A stretch of DNA of 49,546 nt, taken from assembly GCA_016210855.1 (NCBI GenBank), contig JACQTJ010000125.1, forward strand, positions 1 to 49,546. Direction: 5' to 3'. The position numbers and the translations under genes are program-made. Positions 7,739-20,082 of the stretch are shown here, in pieces. The notes under the pieces are model-generated. The model saw only the letters and a list, made by a program, of their open reading frames with translations, had not been told where the DNA came from and did not search any database. The first letter of the stretch is position 1. Each line of letters begins with the position of its first letter. The DNA comes from Acidobacteriota bacterium (GTDB lineage: Bacteria; Acidobacteriota; Terriglobia; Acidiferrales; 2-02-FULL-67-57).

Positions 7739-10687
7739 GTGGCTGTTCGCGTCCGCGTGAAGCCTCGCCCGCCTCGGTTTTCTGCCCTCTTTGTTTCTTT
7801 TCTTCTCCTCGGATTGTGGCTGATCCCGGTGCGCGTGGCCACTGGGCCCGAGCCTGACCTCTCTCGCAGCGAGCGCCGCTGGGTGAAGCGCCAGCTCGAG
7901 CGCATGACCCGGGAAGAAAAGATCGGGCAGCTGCTGATGGTCCCCTACTTCGGCAGCTTCTCCAACACGGAAGGCGAGGAGTTCCAGCGCCTAGTCCGGC
8001 GCATTACCCAGTTGCACGTCGGCGGGCTCATCGTCGCCACCCGCCCGCGGCGTCCCACCGGCTTTGACCGCAGCGAGGTCTATGCCCTGGCCCACCTTAC
8101 GAACCGCCTGCAGCGACTGGCACGTGTCCCGCTGCTGGTTGCGGCCGACTTCGAGCGCGGCGCCGGCTTCCGCATCCGCGAAACCACCAGCTTTCCCCAC
8201 AACATGACCCTGGGGGCTGCGGGCGACACCGACGCCGCCTCCCAGATGGGCCGCATCGCCGCCCAAGAAGCCCGCGGCCTGGGCGTGCACTGGCTGCTCG
8301 CCCCGGTGGCCGACGTCAACAACAACCCCCTCAACCCCATCATCAACATCCGCTCCTTCGGCGAAGACCCGGCCGAGGTCAGCCAACTCGTGGCCGCTTT
8401 CATCCGCGGCTGCCAGGAAGTCGGCGCCCTATGCACGGCCAAGCACTTCCCCGGCGCGGGCGACATCGCCATGGACCCACACCTCGAGCTCGCCACCGTC
8501 AGCGCCGACCGGGCCCGCCTCGAGCAGGTCGAGCTCAAGCCTTTCCGGACCGCGCTTGAGGCCGGCGTGGGTGCCATCATGACCGAGCACATCGCCGTCC
8601 CGGCGCTCGAGCCTAGGCCGGGCCTGCCGGCTACCTTCTCCCACGCCATTACCACCGATCTCTTGCGGCACCAGCTCGGATTTGATGGGCTCATCATCAC
8701 CGACGCCTTGAACATGGACGCCATCACCAACCAGACCTGGCCGGGCGAAGCCGCCGTCCGCGCCTTCGAGGCTGGCGCCGACGTCCTGCTAATGTCCCCC
8801 GAACCTGAAGTGGCCTTTGCTGCCTTGCGCCGGGCGGTCGAGTCGGGCCGCATCAGCGAAGAGCGGCTCAACGAATCGGTCGAGCGCATTCTCCGCGCCA
8901 AGACCCGGCTGGGCCTCCACCGCCACGCCGAGGTGGAGATCGAGGGCGTGGACGCCCTGATCTCGAATCCCGCCTTCCAAGACCAGGCCCAGCAGATGGC
9001 CGACCGCGGCGTCGCCCTGCTGCGCGACGAAGCGAGTCTGGTTCCCTTGGATTCCACTCGCCCCCAGCGCGGCTTCCTCCTCGTGGTCTCGGCCGACGCC
9101 GACCCCTTCCCGGGCGCCGAGCTCGAGCGGGAGCTCGCCCCGCGAGTGGATTCGCTCCTCACGGTCCGCACCGATCGGCTTTTCTTCAAGCCCGAACCCG
9201 TTGCTCTGCCCGATCCTGGGCTCTACGACTGGAGCCTGATCGCCGTCTTCGTGCGGGTGGCCGACCGCAAGGGCAACGTCGGCCTGCCGCAGAACCTGGC
9301 TGCCCTCGTCGAGCGCGCCCTGGTCGCGGACAAGCCCTCGGCGCTCGTCATCATGGGCAGCCCCTACCTGGCCGAGCGCTTCCCCCAAGCCAAGACCCTG
9401 CTTTGCACCTTCAGCACCGCAGAAATCTCCGAGCGCGCCGCCATCCGGGCGCTCTTCGGCCAGACCAAAATCGCCGGCCGCTTCCCCGTGACGGTTCCTG
9501 GCGTCGCCGAGCGTGGCGCTGGCCTCACCCGACCGGCGGTGCCCATGGAGCTCGCCGGGCCCGCGCCTTCCGATCTAGCCTCCTTCCAGCCTGTCTTCGA
9601 GCTCCTCAACGCCGCCGTCACCGACGGCGTGACACCGGGCGGGGTTCTCGCCGTCGGCCACCAGGGGCGCCTGGTGGCTTTGCATCCGTTCGGCCGCCTC
9701 CGCTACGGCGAGGACGCGCCCTGGGTCGAGCCCGACACCCTCTACGATCTGGCTTCGCTCACCAAGGTGGTCGCCACCACCACCGCCGCCATGAGGCTCT
9801 ACGAGCGTGGGCTCCTCCCGCTCGACGCTCCAGTAGTTGACTACCTGCCTGAGCTCAAGCGCGCCCCCGACGCCGAGGCCAAGGCCCGCATCACCATTCG
9901 CCACCTCCTCACCCACTCGAGCGGCTTCACCGGCTACCTCCGCCTCTTCCAGGAAGCCCAAAACCGCCAACAGCTCCTGGAGCGCATCTATTCGCTGCCC
10001 CTCGAGTATCCCACTGGCTCCCGCGCCGTCTACAGCGACCTCGGGATCATCCTGCTCGGCGAAGTCCTTGAGCGCGCGAGTGGCCAGCCGCTCGACCTCT
10101 TCCTCGCGGAAAACCTTTTCCAGCCGCTCGCCCTCAGCCACACCCTCTACAATCCACCCCCCACCTGGCGACCCCGCATCGCTCCCACCGAAGACGACGC
10201 TGAGTTCCGCCACCGCCTCCTCCAGGGCGAAGTCCATGACGAGAACGCTTGGGTGATGGGCGGCCGGGCCCCGCATGCCGGACTGTTCTCAACCGCCCAC
10301 GACCTGGCTGTCTTCTGCCAGATGATTTTGAACGGCGGCATCTACGCTCACCGCCGCTATCTTGAGCGCAGCACCATCGAGCTTTTCACCTCCCGCCAGG
10401 GCCCGCCTGACTCCACCCGCGCCCTCGGTTGGGATACGTCCTCCGAGGTCTCTTCCGGCGGCCACTACCTCTCTGCCCGCGCCTTCGGCCACACCGGCTT
10501 CACCGGCACCTCCATCTGGATCGACCCCGAGAAGCGGCTCTTCGTCATCCTCCTCACCAACCGCGTCCACCCCACCCGCTCGAACGAAAAAATCCGCGCT
10601 CTGCGCCCCCAGCTCCACGACGCCGTGGTCGCCGCTCTGGGGCTGGCCCCGACCCCGGCCGCCACACTGGCCGGGGACCGCGAGTAG
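7739..10687 (+). CDS. NagZ-AmiE fusion: GH3 beta-N-acetylglucosaminidase + beta-lactamase-fold amidase
   Basis: About 980 aa in two modules behind a hydrophobic export segment (FSALFVSFLLLGLWLIP). Module 1 (about 55-600) is glycoside hydrolase family 3 of NagZ type: KHFPGAGD...DPH near residues 234-246 carries the Asp-x-His dyad, and IITDALNM near 320 holds the nucleophile Asp. Module 2 (about 620-970) is a serine beta-lactamase/AmiE fold with SLTK (near 673), YSD (near 764) and HTG (near 917). In Bacillus the separate NagZ and AmiE enzymes remove GlcNAc and then the stem peptide from MurNAc. Start is uncertain: the track GTG at 7685 lies upstream of the predicted transcription start, while GTG 7739 and 7757 both precede the signal segment. 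Next gene begins 3 nt after the stop. Confidence 0.9.
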   Translation: MAVRVRVKPRPPRFSALFVSFLLLGLWLIPVRVATGPEPDLSRSERRWVKRQLERMTREEKIGQLLMVPYFGSFSNTEGEEFQRLVRRITQLHVGGLIVATRPRRPTGFDRSEVYALAHLTNRLQRLARVPLLVAADFERGAGFRIRETTSFPHNMTLGAAGDTDAASQMGRIAAQEARGLGVHWLLAPVADVNNNPLNPIINIRSFGEDPAEVSQLVAAFIRGCQEVGALCTAKHFPGAGDIAMDPHLELATVSADRARLEQVELKPFRTALEAGVGAIMTEHIAVPALEPRPGLPATFSHAITTDLLRHQLGFDGLIITDALNMDAITNQTWPGEAAVRAFEAGADVLLMSPEPEVAFAALRRAVESGRISEERLNESVERILRAKTRLGLHRHAEVEIEGVDALISNPAFQDQAQQMADRGVALLRDEASLVPLDSTRPQRGFLLVVSADADPFPGAELERELAPRVDSLLTVRTDRLFFKPEPVALPDPGLYDWSLIAVFVRVADRKGNVGLPQNLAALVERALVADKPSALVIMGSPYLAERFPQAKTLLCTFSTAEISERAAIRALFGQTKIAGRFPVTVPGVAERGAGLTRPAVPMELAGPAPSDLASFQPVFELLNAAVTDGVTPGGVLAVGHQGRLVALHPFGRLRYGEDAPWVEPDTLYDLASLTKVVATTTAAMRLYERGLLPLDAPVVDYLPELKRAPDAEAKARITIRHLLTHSSGFTGYLRLFQEAQNRQQLLERIYSLPLEYPTGSRAVYSDLGIILLGEVLERASGQPLDLFLAENLFQPLALSHTLYNPPPTWRPRIAPTEDDAEFRHRLLQGEVHDENAWVMGGRAPHAGLFSTAHDLAVFCQMILNGGIYAHRRYLERSTIELFTSRQGPPDSTRALGWDTSSEVSSGGHYLSARAFGHTGFTGTSIWIDPEKRLFVILLTNRVHPTRSNEKIRALRPQLHDAVVAALGLAPTPAATLAGDRE

Positions 10688-10690
10688 ACG

Positions 10691-12448
10691 GTGGTTCTCT
10701 CTACCGTCGACTGGATCATTTTGGCCGCCTACTTCGCCCTCACCTTCGGCGTGGCCTGGATGCTGCGCGGACGTGCCCAGCGCAGCCTTACCGACTTCTT
10801 CGTCTCCGGCCGCGGCGTCCCTTGGTGGATCGCCGGCACCTCCATGGTGGCCACCACCTTCGCGGCCGATACGCCATTGACGGTCACAGGGCTGACCGCG
10901 CAGTTCGGGATTGCGGGCAACTGGCTGTGGTGGTCGCTGCTGCTGAGCGGGATGCTGACGGTGTTTTTCTTCGCCCGGCTCTGGCGCCGCGCCGGGGTGC
11001 TCACCGATGTCGAGCTCATCGAGCTCCGCTACGCCGGCCGCCCCGCCGCCTTCCTCCGCGGTTTCCGCGCCCTCTATCTCGGCCTTCTGGTGAACGGCCT
11101 CATCATGGGCTGGGTGAACCTGGGCATGGTGAAGGTCTTCACCATCACCCTCCACCTCGACAAGAAAGAAGCCGTCTTTGCCTGCCTCTTGATTATCGCG
11201 CTCTACACCACCCTCTCCGGCCTCTGGGGGGTGCTCATCACCGACCTGTTGCAGTTCATTCTCATGATTGCCATGGCCATCACTCTGGCCTGGTTTGCTG
11301 TGTCGGCCGCCGGAGGCCTGGGGGCGCTGCGGACCAAGCTGTTGGCCCTGGACGAGGCCCAGACCGGCAGCGGCTCGCTGCTGGCCTTCTTCCCGGAATT
11401 GCACTCCGCCTGGATGCCCCTGACGGCCTTCTTGGTTTTCGTCGGCGTCATCTGGTGGGCCAGTTGGTATCCCGGGGCGGAGCCGGGCGGCGGCGGTTAC
11501 GTGGCCCAGCGCATCTTTTGCGCCAAGGACGAAAAGCATTCGCTCTGGGCCACGCTCTGGTTCAACATCGCCCACTACGCCCTCCGGCCCTGGCCGTGGA
11601 TTCTCGTGGGGCTGGCTTCCGTCGTCCTCTACCCAAACCTCAAGGACAAAGAAGCTGGTTACGTGCAGGTGATGGTGGATCATCTGCCCGCGAGCCTCCG
11701 CGGGCTGATGCTGGCTTCTTTCCTAGCTGCTTACATGTCCACCCTCAGCACCCACCTGAACTGGGGTGCCTCCTATATGGTGAACGACTTCTATCGCCGC
11801 TTCCTGCGTCCGCACGCAAGCGAACCGCACCTCCTCCGCACCGCCCAAGTGGCCACCCTGCTGCTCATGCTGCTCGGGGCTGGTGTCACCTATCTGCTCG
11901 AAACCATCCGCGGAGGCTGGGAACTTCTGTTGCTTGTCAGCGCCGGCACCGGCGCCGTCTATATCCTGCGCTGGTACTGGTGGCGCATAAGCGCCTGGAG
12001 CGAAATTTCCGCCATGACCGCCGCCTTCCTGGGCGCGATGGCGCTCACTTGGCAGAAACCCTTCACCGGGGGCGAGCAAATCGTTTTCGCGAAGAACATG
12101 CTCCTCAATACGGTTCTCTGCACTGTGGTTTGGCTGGCGGTGACCTATCTGACCCGACCGGAACCCCTCGCCCACCTGGAAAGCTTCTATCGGCGGGTGC
12201 GACCCGCCGCCTGGGGCTGGAGAGCTGTCGCGGCCACGGCACCGGATGTGCCCGCGGTTTCCTCCGGTTGGTATAATCTGCGCGCCTGGGCGCTCGGCTG
12301 CGCGCTGGTTTATCTGGTCCTGTTCTCCACCGGAAAGCTTCTCCTCGGCTTCTGGAGCAGCGGCCTTTTGCTGGCTGCGGGCGCGGTGGCGGCCGCCGTC
12401 CTGCTCTATCTCGACTTCGCCCGCCGCGGTTGGGAGAGCTTCGGATGA
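10691..12448 (+). CDS. Sodium:solute symporter (SSS family), second copy
   Basis: 585 aa, longer than the first copy because of extra C-terminal helices (GCALVYLVLFSTGKLLLGFW). SSS hallmarks include DFFVSGRGVPWWIAGTSMVA and LAAYMSTLSTHLNWGASYMV. It is distant from the 3.6-5.0 kb symporter, so the two probably carry different solutes. GTG start 10691 is only 3 nt after the nagZ-amiE stop, and its TGA overlaps the murQ ATG, so it is the middle gene of a tightly coupled nagZ-amiE/symporter/murQ operon. The position makes MurNAc or a muropeptide sugar the likely cargo; this replaces the PTS permease MurP of Bacillus and E. coli. Cargo is inference. Confidence 0.9.
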   Translation: MVLSTVDWIILAAYFALTFGVAWMLRGRAQRSLTDFFVSGRGVPWWIAGTSMVATTFAADTPLTVTGLTAQFGIAGNWLWWSLLLSGMLTVFFFARLWRRAGVLTDVELIELRYAGRPAAFLRGFRALYLGLLVNGLIMGWVNLGMVKVFTITLHLDKKEAVFACLLIIALYTTLSGLWGVLITDLLQFILMIAMAITLAWFAVSAAGGLGALRTKLLALDEAQTGSGSLLAFFPELHSAWMPLTAFLVFVGVIWWASWYPGAEPGGGGYVAQRIFCAKDEKHSLWATLWFNIAHYALRPWPWILVGLASVVLYPNLKDKEAGYVQVMVDHLPASLRGLMLASFLAAYMSTLSTHLNWGASYMVNDFYRRFLRPHASEPHLLRTAQVATLLLMLLGAGVTYLLETIRGGWELLLLVSAGTGAVYILRWYWWRISAWSEISAMTAAFLGAMALTWQKPFTGGEQIVFAKNMLLNTVLCTVVWLAVTYLTRPEPLAHLESFYRRVRPAAWGWRAVAATAPDVPAVSSGWYNLRAWALGCALVYLVLFSTGKLLLGFWSSGLLLAAGAVAAAVLLYLDFARRGWESFG

Positions 12449-13344
12449 AACCCTCAACGCCTCCTCCCACCGAACAGCCAAACCCGCGCACCGCCCGCCT
12501 CGACCGGGGCTCCACCCGGCGCATCCTCGAGCTTATGAATCGCGAAGACGCCCGCGTGCCCGCCGCCGTGCGCCGTGTGCTGCCGCAAATCGCCCGCGCC
12601 GTGGACGCCATTGTTGCCGCTCTCGGTCGCGGCGGCCGCCTCTTTTACGTCGGCGCCGGCGCGAGCGGCCGCCTGGGTGCTCTCGACGCCGCCGAGTGCC
12701 CGCCCACCTTTCAGGTGTCTCCCAGCCTGGTGCAAGCGGTGCTTGCCGGCGGCCGCCGGGCGATGGTCCGCTCCGCCGAAGCTGCCGAAGATTCAGCCGC
12801 CGCCGGGGCTCGCGATCTCACCCGCAAAGGCGTGCGGCGCGGCGACGTGGTTGTCGTGCTCTCTGCCAGCGGCTCGACGCCCTACGCTCTGGGTGCGCTC
12901 GATTTTGCCCGCCGCCGCGGGGCTTTCACGGTGGCTGTCGCCTCGAACCCCCGTTCCCCGGCCGCCCACCGGGCCCGCGTCGCCATCTGCCCGGACACCG
13001 GCCCGGAAGTCATCGCCGGCTCCACCCGCCTCAAGGCCGGCACCGCCCAAAAGCTGGTGCTGAACATGCTGAGCACCGCCACCATGGTCCGCCTAGGTCA
13101 CGTCTACCGGAATCTCATGGTCAACGTGCACAGGGGCAACCGCAAGCTCCGCCGGCGCGGCGAGCGGGTCCTCGAGCTGGCTCTCGGCTGCTCGCCGCGG
13201 GAAGCGCGCCGCTTGATCCAACGCTCGGGAGGCAATCTGAAGGCCGCCCTGGTGATGGGCCGGCTCGGGTGCAGCCGGGCGGAGGCTGAGGGGCGACTCA
13301 AGCGCGTTGCCGGCCACCTCCACCGGGCACTGGGAGAAAGGTAG
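12445..13344 (+). CDS. murQ: N-acetylmuramic acid 6-phosphate etherase
   Basis: 299 aa, full length. It cleaves the lactyl ether of MurNAc-6-P to give GlcNAc-6-P and D-lactate in the cytosol. The SIS domain shows FYVGAGASGRLG, the catalytic-region DAAECPPTF, VRSAEAAEDS, VVVLSASGSTPYALGA and the lysine-containing STRLKAGTAQK loop, followed by the C-terminal helical MurQ domain (NVHRGNRKLRRR). ATG 12445 overlaps the symporter stop as ATGA; the earlier track start 12430 lies in that gene. Needs phosphorylated MurNAc, so it depends on the kinase at 2.5-3.5 kb if uptake is by the symporters. Confidence 0.96.
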   Translation: MKPSTPPPTEQPNPRTARLDRGSTRRILELMNREDARVPAAVRRVLPQIARAVDAIVAALGRGGRLFYVGAGASGRLGALDAAECPPTFQVSPSLVQAVLAGGRRAMVRSAEAAEDSAAAGARDLTRKGVRRGDVVVVLSASGSTPYALGALDFARRRGAFTVAVASNPRSPAAHRARVAICPDTGPEVIAGSTRLKAGTAQKLVLNMLSTATMVRLGHVYRNLMVNVHRGNRKLRRRGERVLELALGCSPREARRLIQRSGGNLKAALVMGRLGCSRAEAEGRLKRVAGHLHRALGER

Positions 13345-13377
13345 CCCCGACAATCCTTTGGTGTATCTTAGCTTCCG

Positions 13378-14646
<1,269 letters not shown>

Positions 14647-14647
14647 C

Positions 14648-15001
14648 CTATCGCCGCTGCACCAAGAAAACACTCACCAGAATCAACCCTAGCGCCGCGA
14701 ACGAAACCAGCGCGTACCCCAGCTCACCCTTGAGCAAGGAGGACAGAGCCCCGACTCCAAGCCGGACCACAGGCGTCACCAGCAACACCACCAGCCCTAC
14801 CTGTATTACGGCGTAGGGATTAAACTCCGCCAGTTGCCCGGCGAGGGCCGCCCACGGCATCGGCGGGCCCACCTGGAGCGGCACGCTCGAATCAGCCAGC
14901 ATCCCGACCATCCCCGCCAACAGGAATAGCGCCGAAAGGTAAGAACTCCAGCGGAGCGTACGACCCATCCACCGACCGCGTTTGCCGGGTGTAGCGTTCA
15001 T
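14648..15001 (-). CDS. DUF1634 membrane protein
   Basis: 117-aa protein with three predicted membrane helices (YLSALFLLAGMVGML; AVIQVGLVVLLVTPVVRLGV; LVSFAALGLILVSVFLVQ). DUF1634 proteins typically sit directly downstream of TSUP-family anion exporters, as here. Start ATG 15001 overlaps the TSUP stop as ATGA. The track ORF 14648-15877 fuses this frame with meaningless upstream sequence that is really the TSUP gene in another frame. Function unknown; a small partner subunit of the exporter is the natural guess. The stop lies directly beside the murA stop (convergent). Confidence 0.8.
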   Translation of the reverse strand: MNATPGKRGRWMGRTLRWSSYLSALFLLAGMVGMLADSSVPLQVGPPMPWAALAGQLAEFNPYAVIQVGLVVLLVTPVVRLGVGALSSLLKGELGYALVSFAALGLILVSVFLVQRR

Positions 15002-15798
15002 CGCGCTCCCCGCCACGGCGCCGTGTAGCCGGCGGCCTCCCCCAGCATCAACACCCCCAGTCCCAGCAGAATCACCAACAGAAGAAGCTGGATGACGCGA
15101 CTTTGCACACGCCGGGCAAGGCGCGAGCCGAGTTGCGCCCCCAGGAACACGCCGAGTACAAGAGGGCCCGTCAGGGCCACGATCACCTCTCCCCGCCCGT
15201 AGTAGAGCAGCGCCCCGGCCGCTGCTGTGACCCCCATGATGAAGTTGCTGGTCGCGGCTGCGATCTTGAGCGGGACGTCCATGGCCAGATACATCAGCGG
15301 AACTTGGATGGGGCCGCCGCCAATCCCCAGCAACCCTGAGACCCCGCCCGCCGCCGTGGAGACGCCCAGGCCCAGCGGATAGTTTCTGGCGTGGTACTCG
15401 GGCACGGTGTCGCCCACCTCTTCGGCCTCGCTCGGAGGCCGCCGCCACATCAACACCGCCGCGCCCAGCAGGAAGACGCCGAACAGGGCTTTCAGCCAGG
15501 CTTCCGGCAACAATGTGGCCACCACCGCTCCGGCCACCGCCCCGGCCACCGTGCCCAACTCCAGCAACATCCCCAGTCGCACGTCCACCCAGCCGCGACG
15601 CACGTAGACACCCGCGGCCGCTGAGGAAGAAGCGATCACGCATAGTAGCCCTGCGCCAATGGCGCTGCGGACGGGAAAGATCCCCATCAGAGTGAGCACC
15701 GGAACCAGAATGATGCTGCCGCCCAGCCCTACCAGGGCGCCGAAGGTCCCGGCAAGCAACCCGAGAGCGATGAGAACAATCACCAGGGGAGCCAGCAT
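14998..15798 (-). CDS. TSUP-family (TauE/SafE-like) anion exporter
   Basis: 266 aa with about eight helices in two homologous halves. The signature repeats GTFGALVGLGGSIILVPVL and GVSGLLGIGGGPIQVPLMYL mark the 4-toluene sulfonate uptake/sulfite exporter superfamily. It probably moves sulfite or sulfur organic anions across the inner membrane; substrate not determinable. ATG 15798 overlaps the TGA of the upstream EamA gene (TGATG) and its own TGA overlaps the DUF1634 ATG, giving a three-gene coupled operon EamA-TSUP-DUF1634. The track start at 16140 is inside the EamA gene. Confidence 0.88.
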   Translation of the reverse strand: MLAPLVIVLIALGLLAGTFGALVGLGGSIILVPVLTLMGIFPVRSAIGAGLLCVIASSSAAAGVYVRRGWVDVRLGMLLELGTVAGAVAGAVVATLLPEAWLKALFGVFLLGAAVLMWRRPPSEAEEVGDTVPEYHARNYPLGLGVSTAAGGVSGLLGIGGGPIQVPLMYLAMDVPLKIAAATSNFIMGVTAAAGALLYYGRGEVIVALTGPLVLGVFLGAQLGSRLARRVQSRVIQLLLLVILLGLGVLMLGEAAGYTAPWRGAR

Positions 15799-16697
15799 CA
15801 ATCCCCCGCCGGGAGCGGCTCCGGCTCCCGCCAGTGCAGGAGGGCGACCCCGAGCACAACCGCGGCGGCACCGGCAAGCGTGTAAGGGCCCAAGGTTTCC
15901 CCGAGCACCAGCCAACCCGCTCCGGTGGCGATGACCGGGATGACGAACGAAAGGGTGGACATCTGCACCGGTGTCATGTGCTTCAGCAGGTCGTAGTAGA
16001 GCACGAAAGTCACACAAGAACCAAACACCACGAGATAGAGCAGCGCCACAAACGCCACCAGTGAGTAGCCGCTGAGCGCCGGCCGCTCCAGTCCCCAGCC
16101 GGCCGCGAGCAGCCAGACGGAAGCTAGGGCCATCTGCCATGTGGTCCCCGCCAGCGGGCGAATGTAGTGCCCGCCGTGCTTGGCGAGCACGGTGGCCAGG
16201 GCGCTCGAAGCCGCCGCCCCCACCAGCGCCACCACCCCTTTGAGCTCCGCCGAGGGAGCCGCCAGCCGTGGCCAGAAGATGACCACGATCCCGGCGAAGG
16301 CCAGCAGCAACCCGGCCAGCCGTGCCCCGGTCAGCAGGTTCCGCCGCGCTCGGAGCGAATCGAACAGGAGCACGAACGCGGAATGCGAGGAAAAGAGGAC
16401 GGAGGCCAAGGCGGAGGAAACCGTCAGTTCCCCGTAGAAGACCAACCCGTACGGGAGGGCAATCATCAGCACCGAAAGCGCCAGCACCAGGCGCCGCTCA
16501 GCAGGTTGCCACTGCCGCCAGCAGAGCGGCTGCCCCCGCCAGCGGGCAAACCCGGCAAGCAGGAGCGCCGCCAGGACAAAGCGCATCCCGGCGGCGCTCA
16601 CCGGCGGCATCTCGCGCACCACAAACTTGATGGTCAGCCAGGTGGTGCCCCAGATGCCGGCCAGGGCGAGGAAAGCGGCGAGATGGCGGGCGCGCAT
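15798..16697 (-). CDS. EamA-family (DMT superfamily) transporter
   Basis: 299 aa, ten helices as two EamA domains; N-terminal LALAGIWGTTWLTIKFVVRE and the second-half VLFSSHSAFVLLFDSLRARR / WLVLGETLGPYTLAGAAAVV are typical drug/metabolite transporter signatures. Usually exports amino acids or metabolites. ATG 16697; first gene of the EamA-TSUP-DUF1634 operon, lying just after the pnp terminator. Substrate cannot be read from sequence. Confidence 0.9.
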   Translation of the reverse strand: MRARHLAAFLALAGIWGTTWLTIKFVVREMPPVSAAGMRFVLAALLLAGFARWRGQPLCWRQWQPAERRLVLALSVLMIALPYGLVFYGELTVSSALASVLFSSHSAFVLLFDSLRARRNLLTGARLAGLLLAFAGIVVIFWPRLAAPSAELKGVVALVGAAASSALATVLAKHGGHYIRPLAGTTWQMALASVWLLAAGWGLERPALSGYSLVAFVALLYLVVFGSCVTFVLYYDLLKHMTPVQMSTLSFVIPVIATGAGWLVLGETLGPYTLAGAAAVVLGVALLHWREPEPLPAGD

Positions 16698-16719
16698 AAA
16701 GGCCGGATTCTAACAAAAG

Positions 16720-16746
16720 GGCCGACGGGGCTCCGCCCCGTCGGCC
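16720..16746 (-). terminator. Rho-independent terminator of pnp
   Basis: Perfect 12-bp stem GGCCGACGGGGC / GCCCCGTCGGCC with a 3-nt loop, followed on the minus strand by CTTTTGTTAG. Lies 24 nt past the pnp stop and just before the EamA gene. Confidence 0.88.
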
Positions 16747-16769
16747 GGCAAGTTCGGAAGGAGGCTCAG

Positions 16770-18887
<2,118 letters not shown>

Positions 18888-18987
18888 GGTTCCTCACACC
18901 AGTAAGATGGAGAGGCGAAAAAGAAGGGAGAGCCGGGAATGGACCCGGGAGAGATCCTGCGCTCACGTCCATGGGGCGAAAAATCAA

Positions 18988-19014
18988 GAAGCGACCCGGT
19001 ACACTCGTCGCTTC
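18988..19014 (-). promoter_or_regulatory. Stem-loop in the rpsO-pnp spacer
   Basis: GAAGCGAC / GTCGCTTC, 8-bp perfect stem with an 11-nt loop, about 100 nt before the pnp ATG. In E. coli the equivalent leader forms a double-stranded RNase III target used for PNPase autoregulation; the same role here is only by analogy. Confidence 0.4.
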
Positions 19015-19083
19015 AGGTCGCTACCTTCGCCCGCTGCGGGGCTGAACCCAACTGTTGCTGGAGCAGAGGCCCCTGGGGGCCGC

Positions 19084-19353
19084 TTACTTCCGCAAACCGA
19101 GCCTATCGACAATTTCCTTGTACCGCTCGGAGTCGTTGTTCTTCAGGTAGTCCAGAAGACGCCGACGCTTGCTCACCAGCATGATCAAGCCGCGCCGGGA
19201 CGCATGGTCCTTGCGGTGGGTCTTGAAGTGTTCGGTCAGACTGCTGATGCGCTCGCTCAACAGCGCAATCTGCACCTCGGGCGAACCTGTGTCGCCGGTG
19301 TGCAGGCGATGCTGGACGATCAGCGCTGACTTGCTTTCCCGAGTCAGACCCAT
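19084..19353 (-). CDS. rpsO: 30S ribosomal protein S15
   Basis: 89 aa, exactly the family length. [20 protein letters not shown], the RNA-binding [15 protein letters not shown] and [19 protein letters not shown] segments, and the [12 protein letters not shown]-terminal half are diagnostic. Binds 16S rRNA helix 22 early in 30S assembly. Upstream of pnp on the minus strand. A good Shine-Dalgarno (GAAGGAGA) lies in the CT/AG-rich leader before ATG 19353. Confidence 0.98.
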   Translation of the reverse strand: MGLTRESKSALIVQHRLHTGDTGSPEVQIALLSERISSLTEHFKTHRKDHASRRGLIMLVSKRRRLLDYLKNNDSERYKEIVDRLGLRK

Positions 19354-19405
19354 CGCAGAGCCGAGCCGTTCTCCTTCTCTCTCTTCTCGTTCCTCTCAGG
19401 CTACC

Positions 19406-19434
19406 AGACTACCACAGCCGGGCCGGGACGGCAA
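19406..19434 (-). promoter_or_regulatory. Candidate rpsO-pnp promoter
   Basis: TTGCCG (19434-19429), 17 nt, TAGTCT (19411-19406) preceded by TGG as an extended -10. Sits in the 95-nt gap after folE. Confidence 0.4.
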
Positions 19435-19448
19435 CCGCCAACTACGCC

Positions 19449-20057
19449 CTAGGGCTTGCGCTCCGGCTGCACCAGGGCAAGGAATTCCTGCCTGGTCTCG
19501 GGGTCGTCGCGGAAGCAGCCCAGCATGGCGCTCGTCACCGCCACCGAATGCTGCTTCTCCACTCCCCGCATCACCATGCACAGGTGGCGCGCCTCCACGA
19601 TCACTCCCACTCCCTGCGGCTCGAGCTTCTCCCAGAGCGTCCGGGCGATCTGGTTCGTGAGCCGCTCCTGGATTTGCAGCCGGCGCGCGTACAGGTTCAC
19701 CAGCCGCGGCAGCTTGCTCAGCCCCACCACTTTCTGGTTCGGGATGTAGGCAATGTGGCACTTCCCGAAGAATGGCAGCAGGTGGTGCTCGCACAGGCTG
19801 AACACCTCAATGTCCTTGACGATCACCATCTCGTCGTACGGCACCGCGTAGTAGGCGGCGTTGATCACCTTCTCGGGGTCCTGCTGGTAGCCCGCAGTCA
19901 GGAAGCGCAACGCCCGCTCCATCCGCTGGGGTGTGCGCCGCAAGCCTTCGCGCCCGGGGTCTTCCCCGAGCAGCACCAGCAGGCGCCGGATGAGATCGGC
20001 CATGCTCTCTTCCTCCCGACGCACCGGGAGTTCCAATTCGCTGCGACGGCTCTTCAT
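19449..20057 (-). CDS. folE: GTP cyclohydrolase I (type IA)
   Basis: 202 aa. Converts GTP to 7,8-dihydroneopterin triphosphate, first step of tetrahydrofolate (and pterin) synthesis; toroid decamer in the cytosol. Zn2+-binding and catalytic residues are visible: [21 protein letters not shown] (Cys, His) and [17 protein letters not shown] (second Cys, catalytic His). Start ATG 20057 has AAGGAGA 5 nt upstream. Follows the GT2 gene by 25 nt on the same strand and is followed by rpsO. Confidence 0.97.
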   Translation of the reverse strand: MKSRRSELELPVRREEESMADLIRRLLVLLGEDPGREGLRRTPQRMERALRFLTAGYQQDPEKVINAAYYAVPYDEMVIVKDIEVFSLCEHHLLPFFGKCHIAYIPNQKVVGLSKLPRLVNLYARRLQIQERLTNQIARTLWEKLEPQGVGVIVEARHLCMVMRGVEKQHSVAVTSAMLGCFRDDPETRQEFLALVQPERKP

Positions 20058-20082
20058 CGCCTTTCTCCTTGCCCCTTCCTCC

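Noticed and set aside
10429-12276. 615-aa plus-strand ORF
   Set aside because: Another frame of nagZ-amiE and the symporter; Arg/His/Pro-rich.
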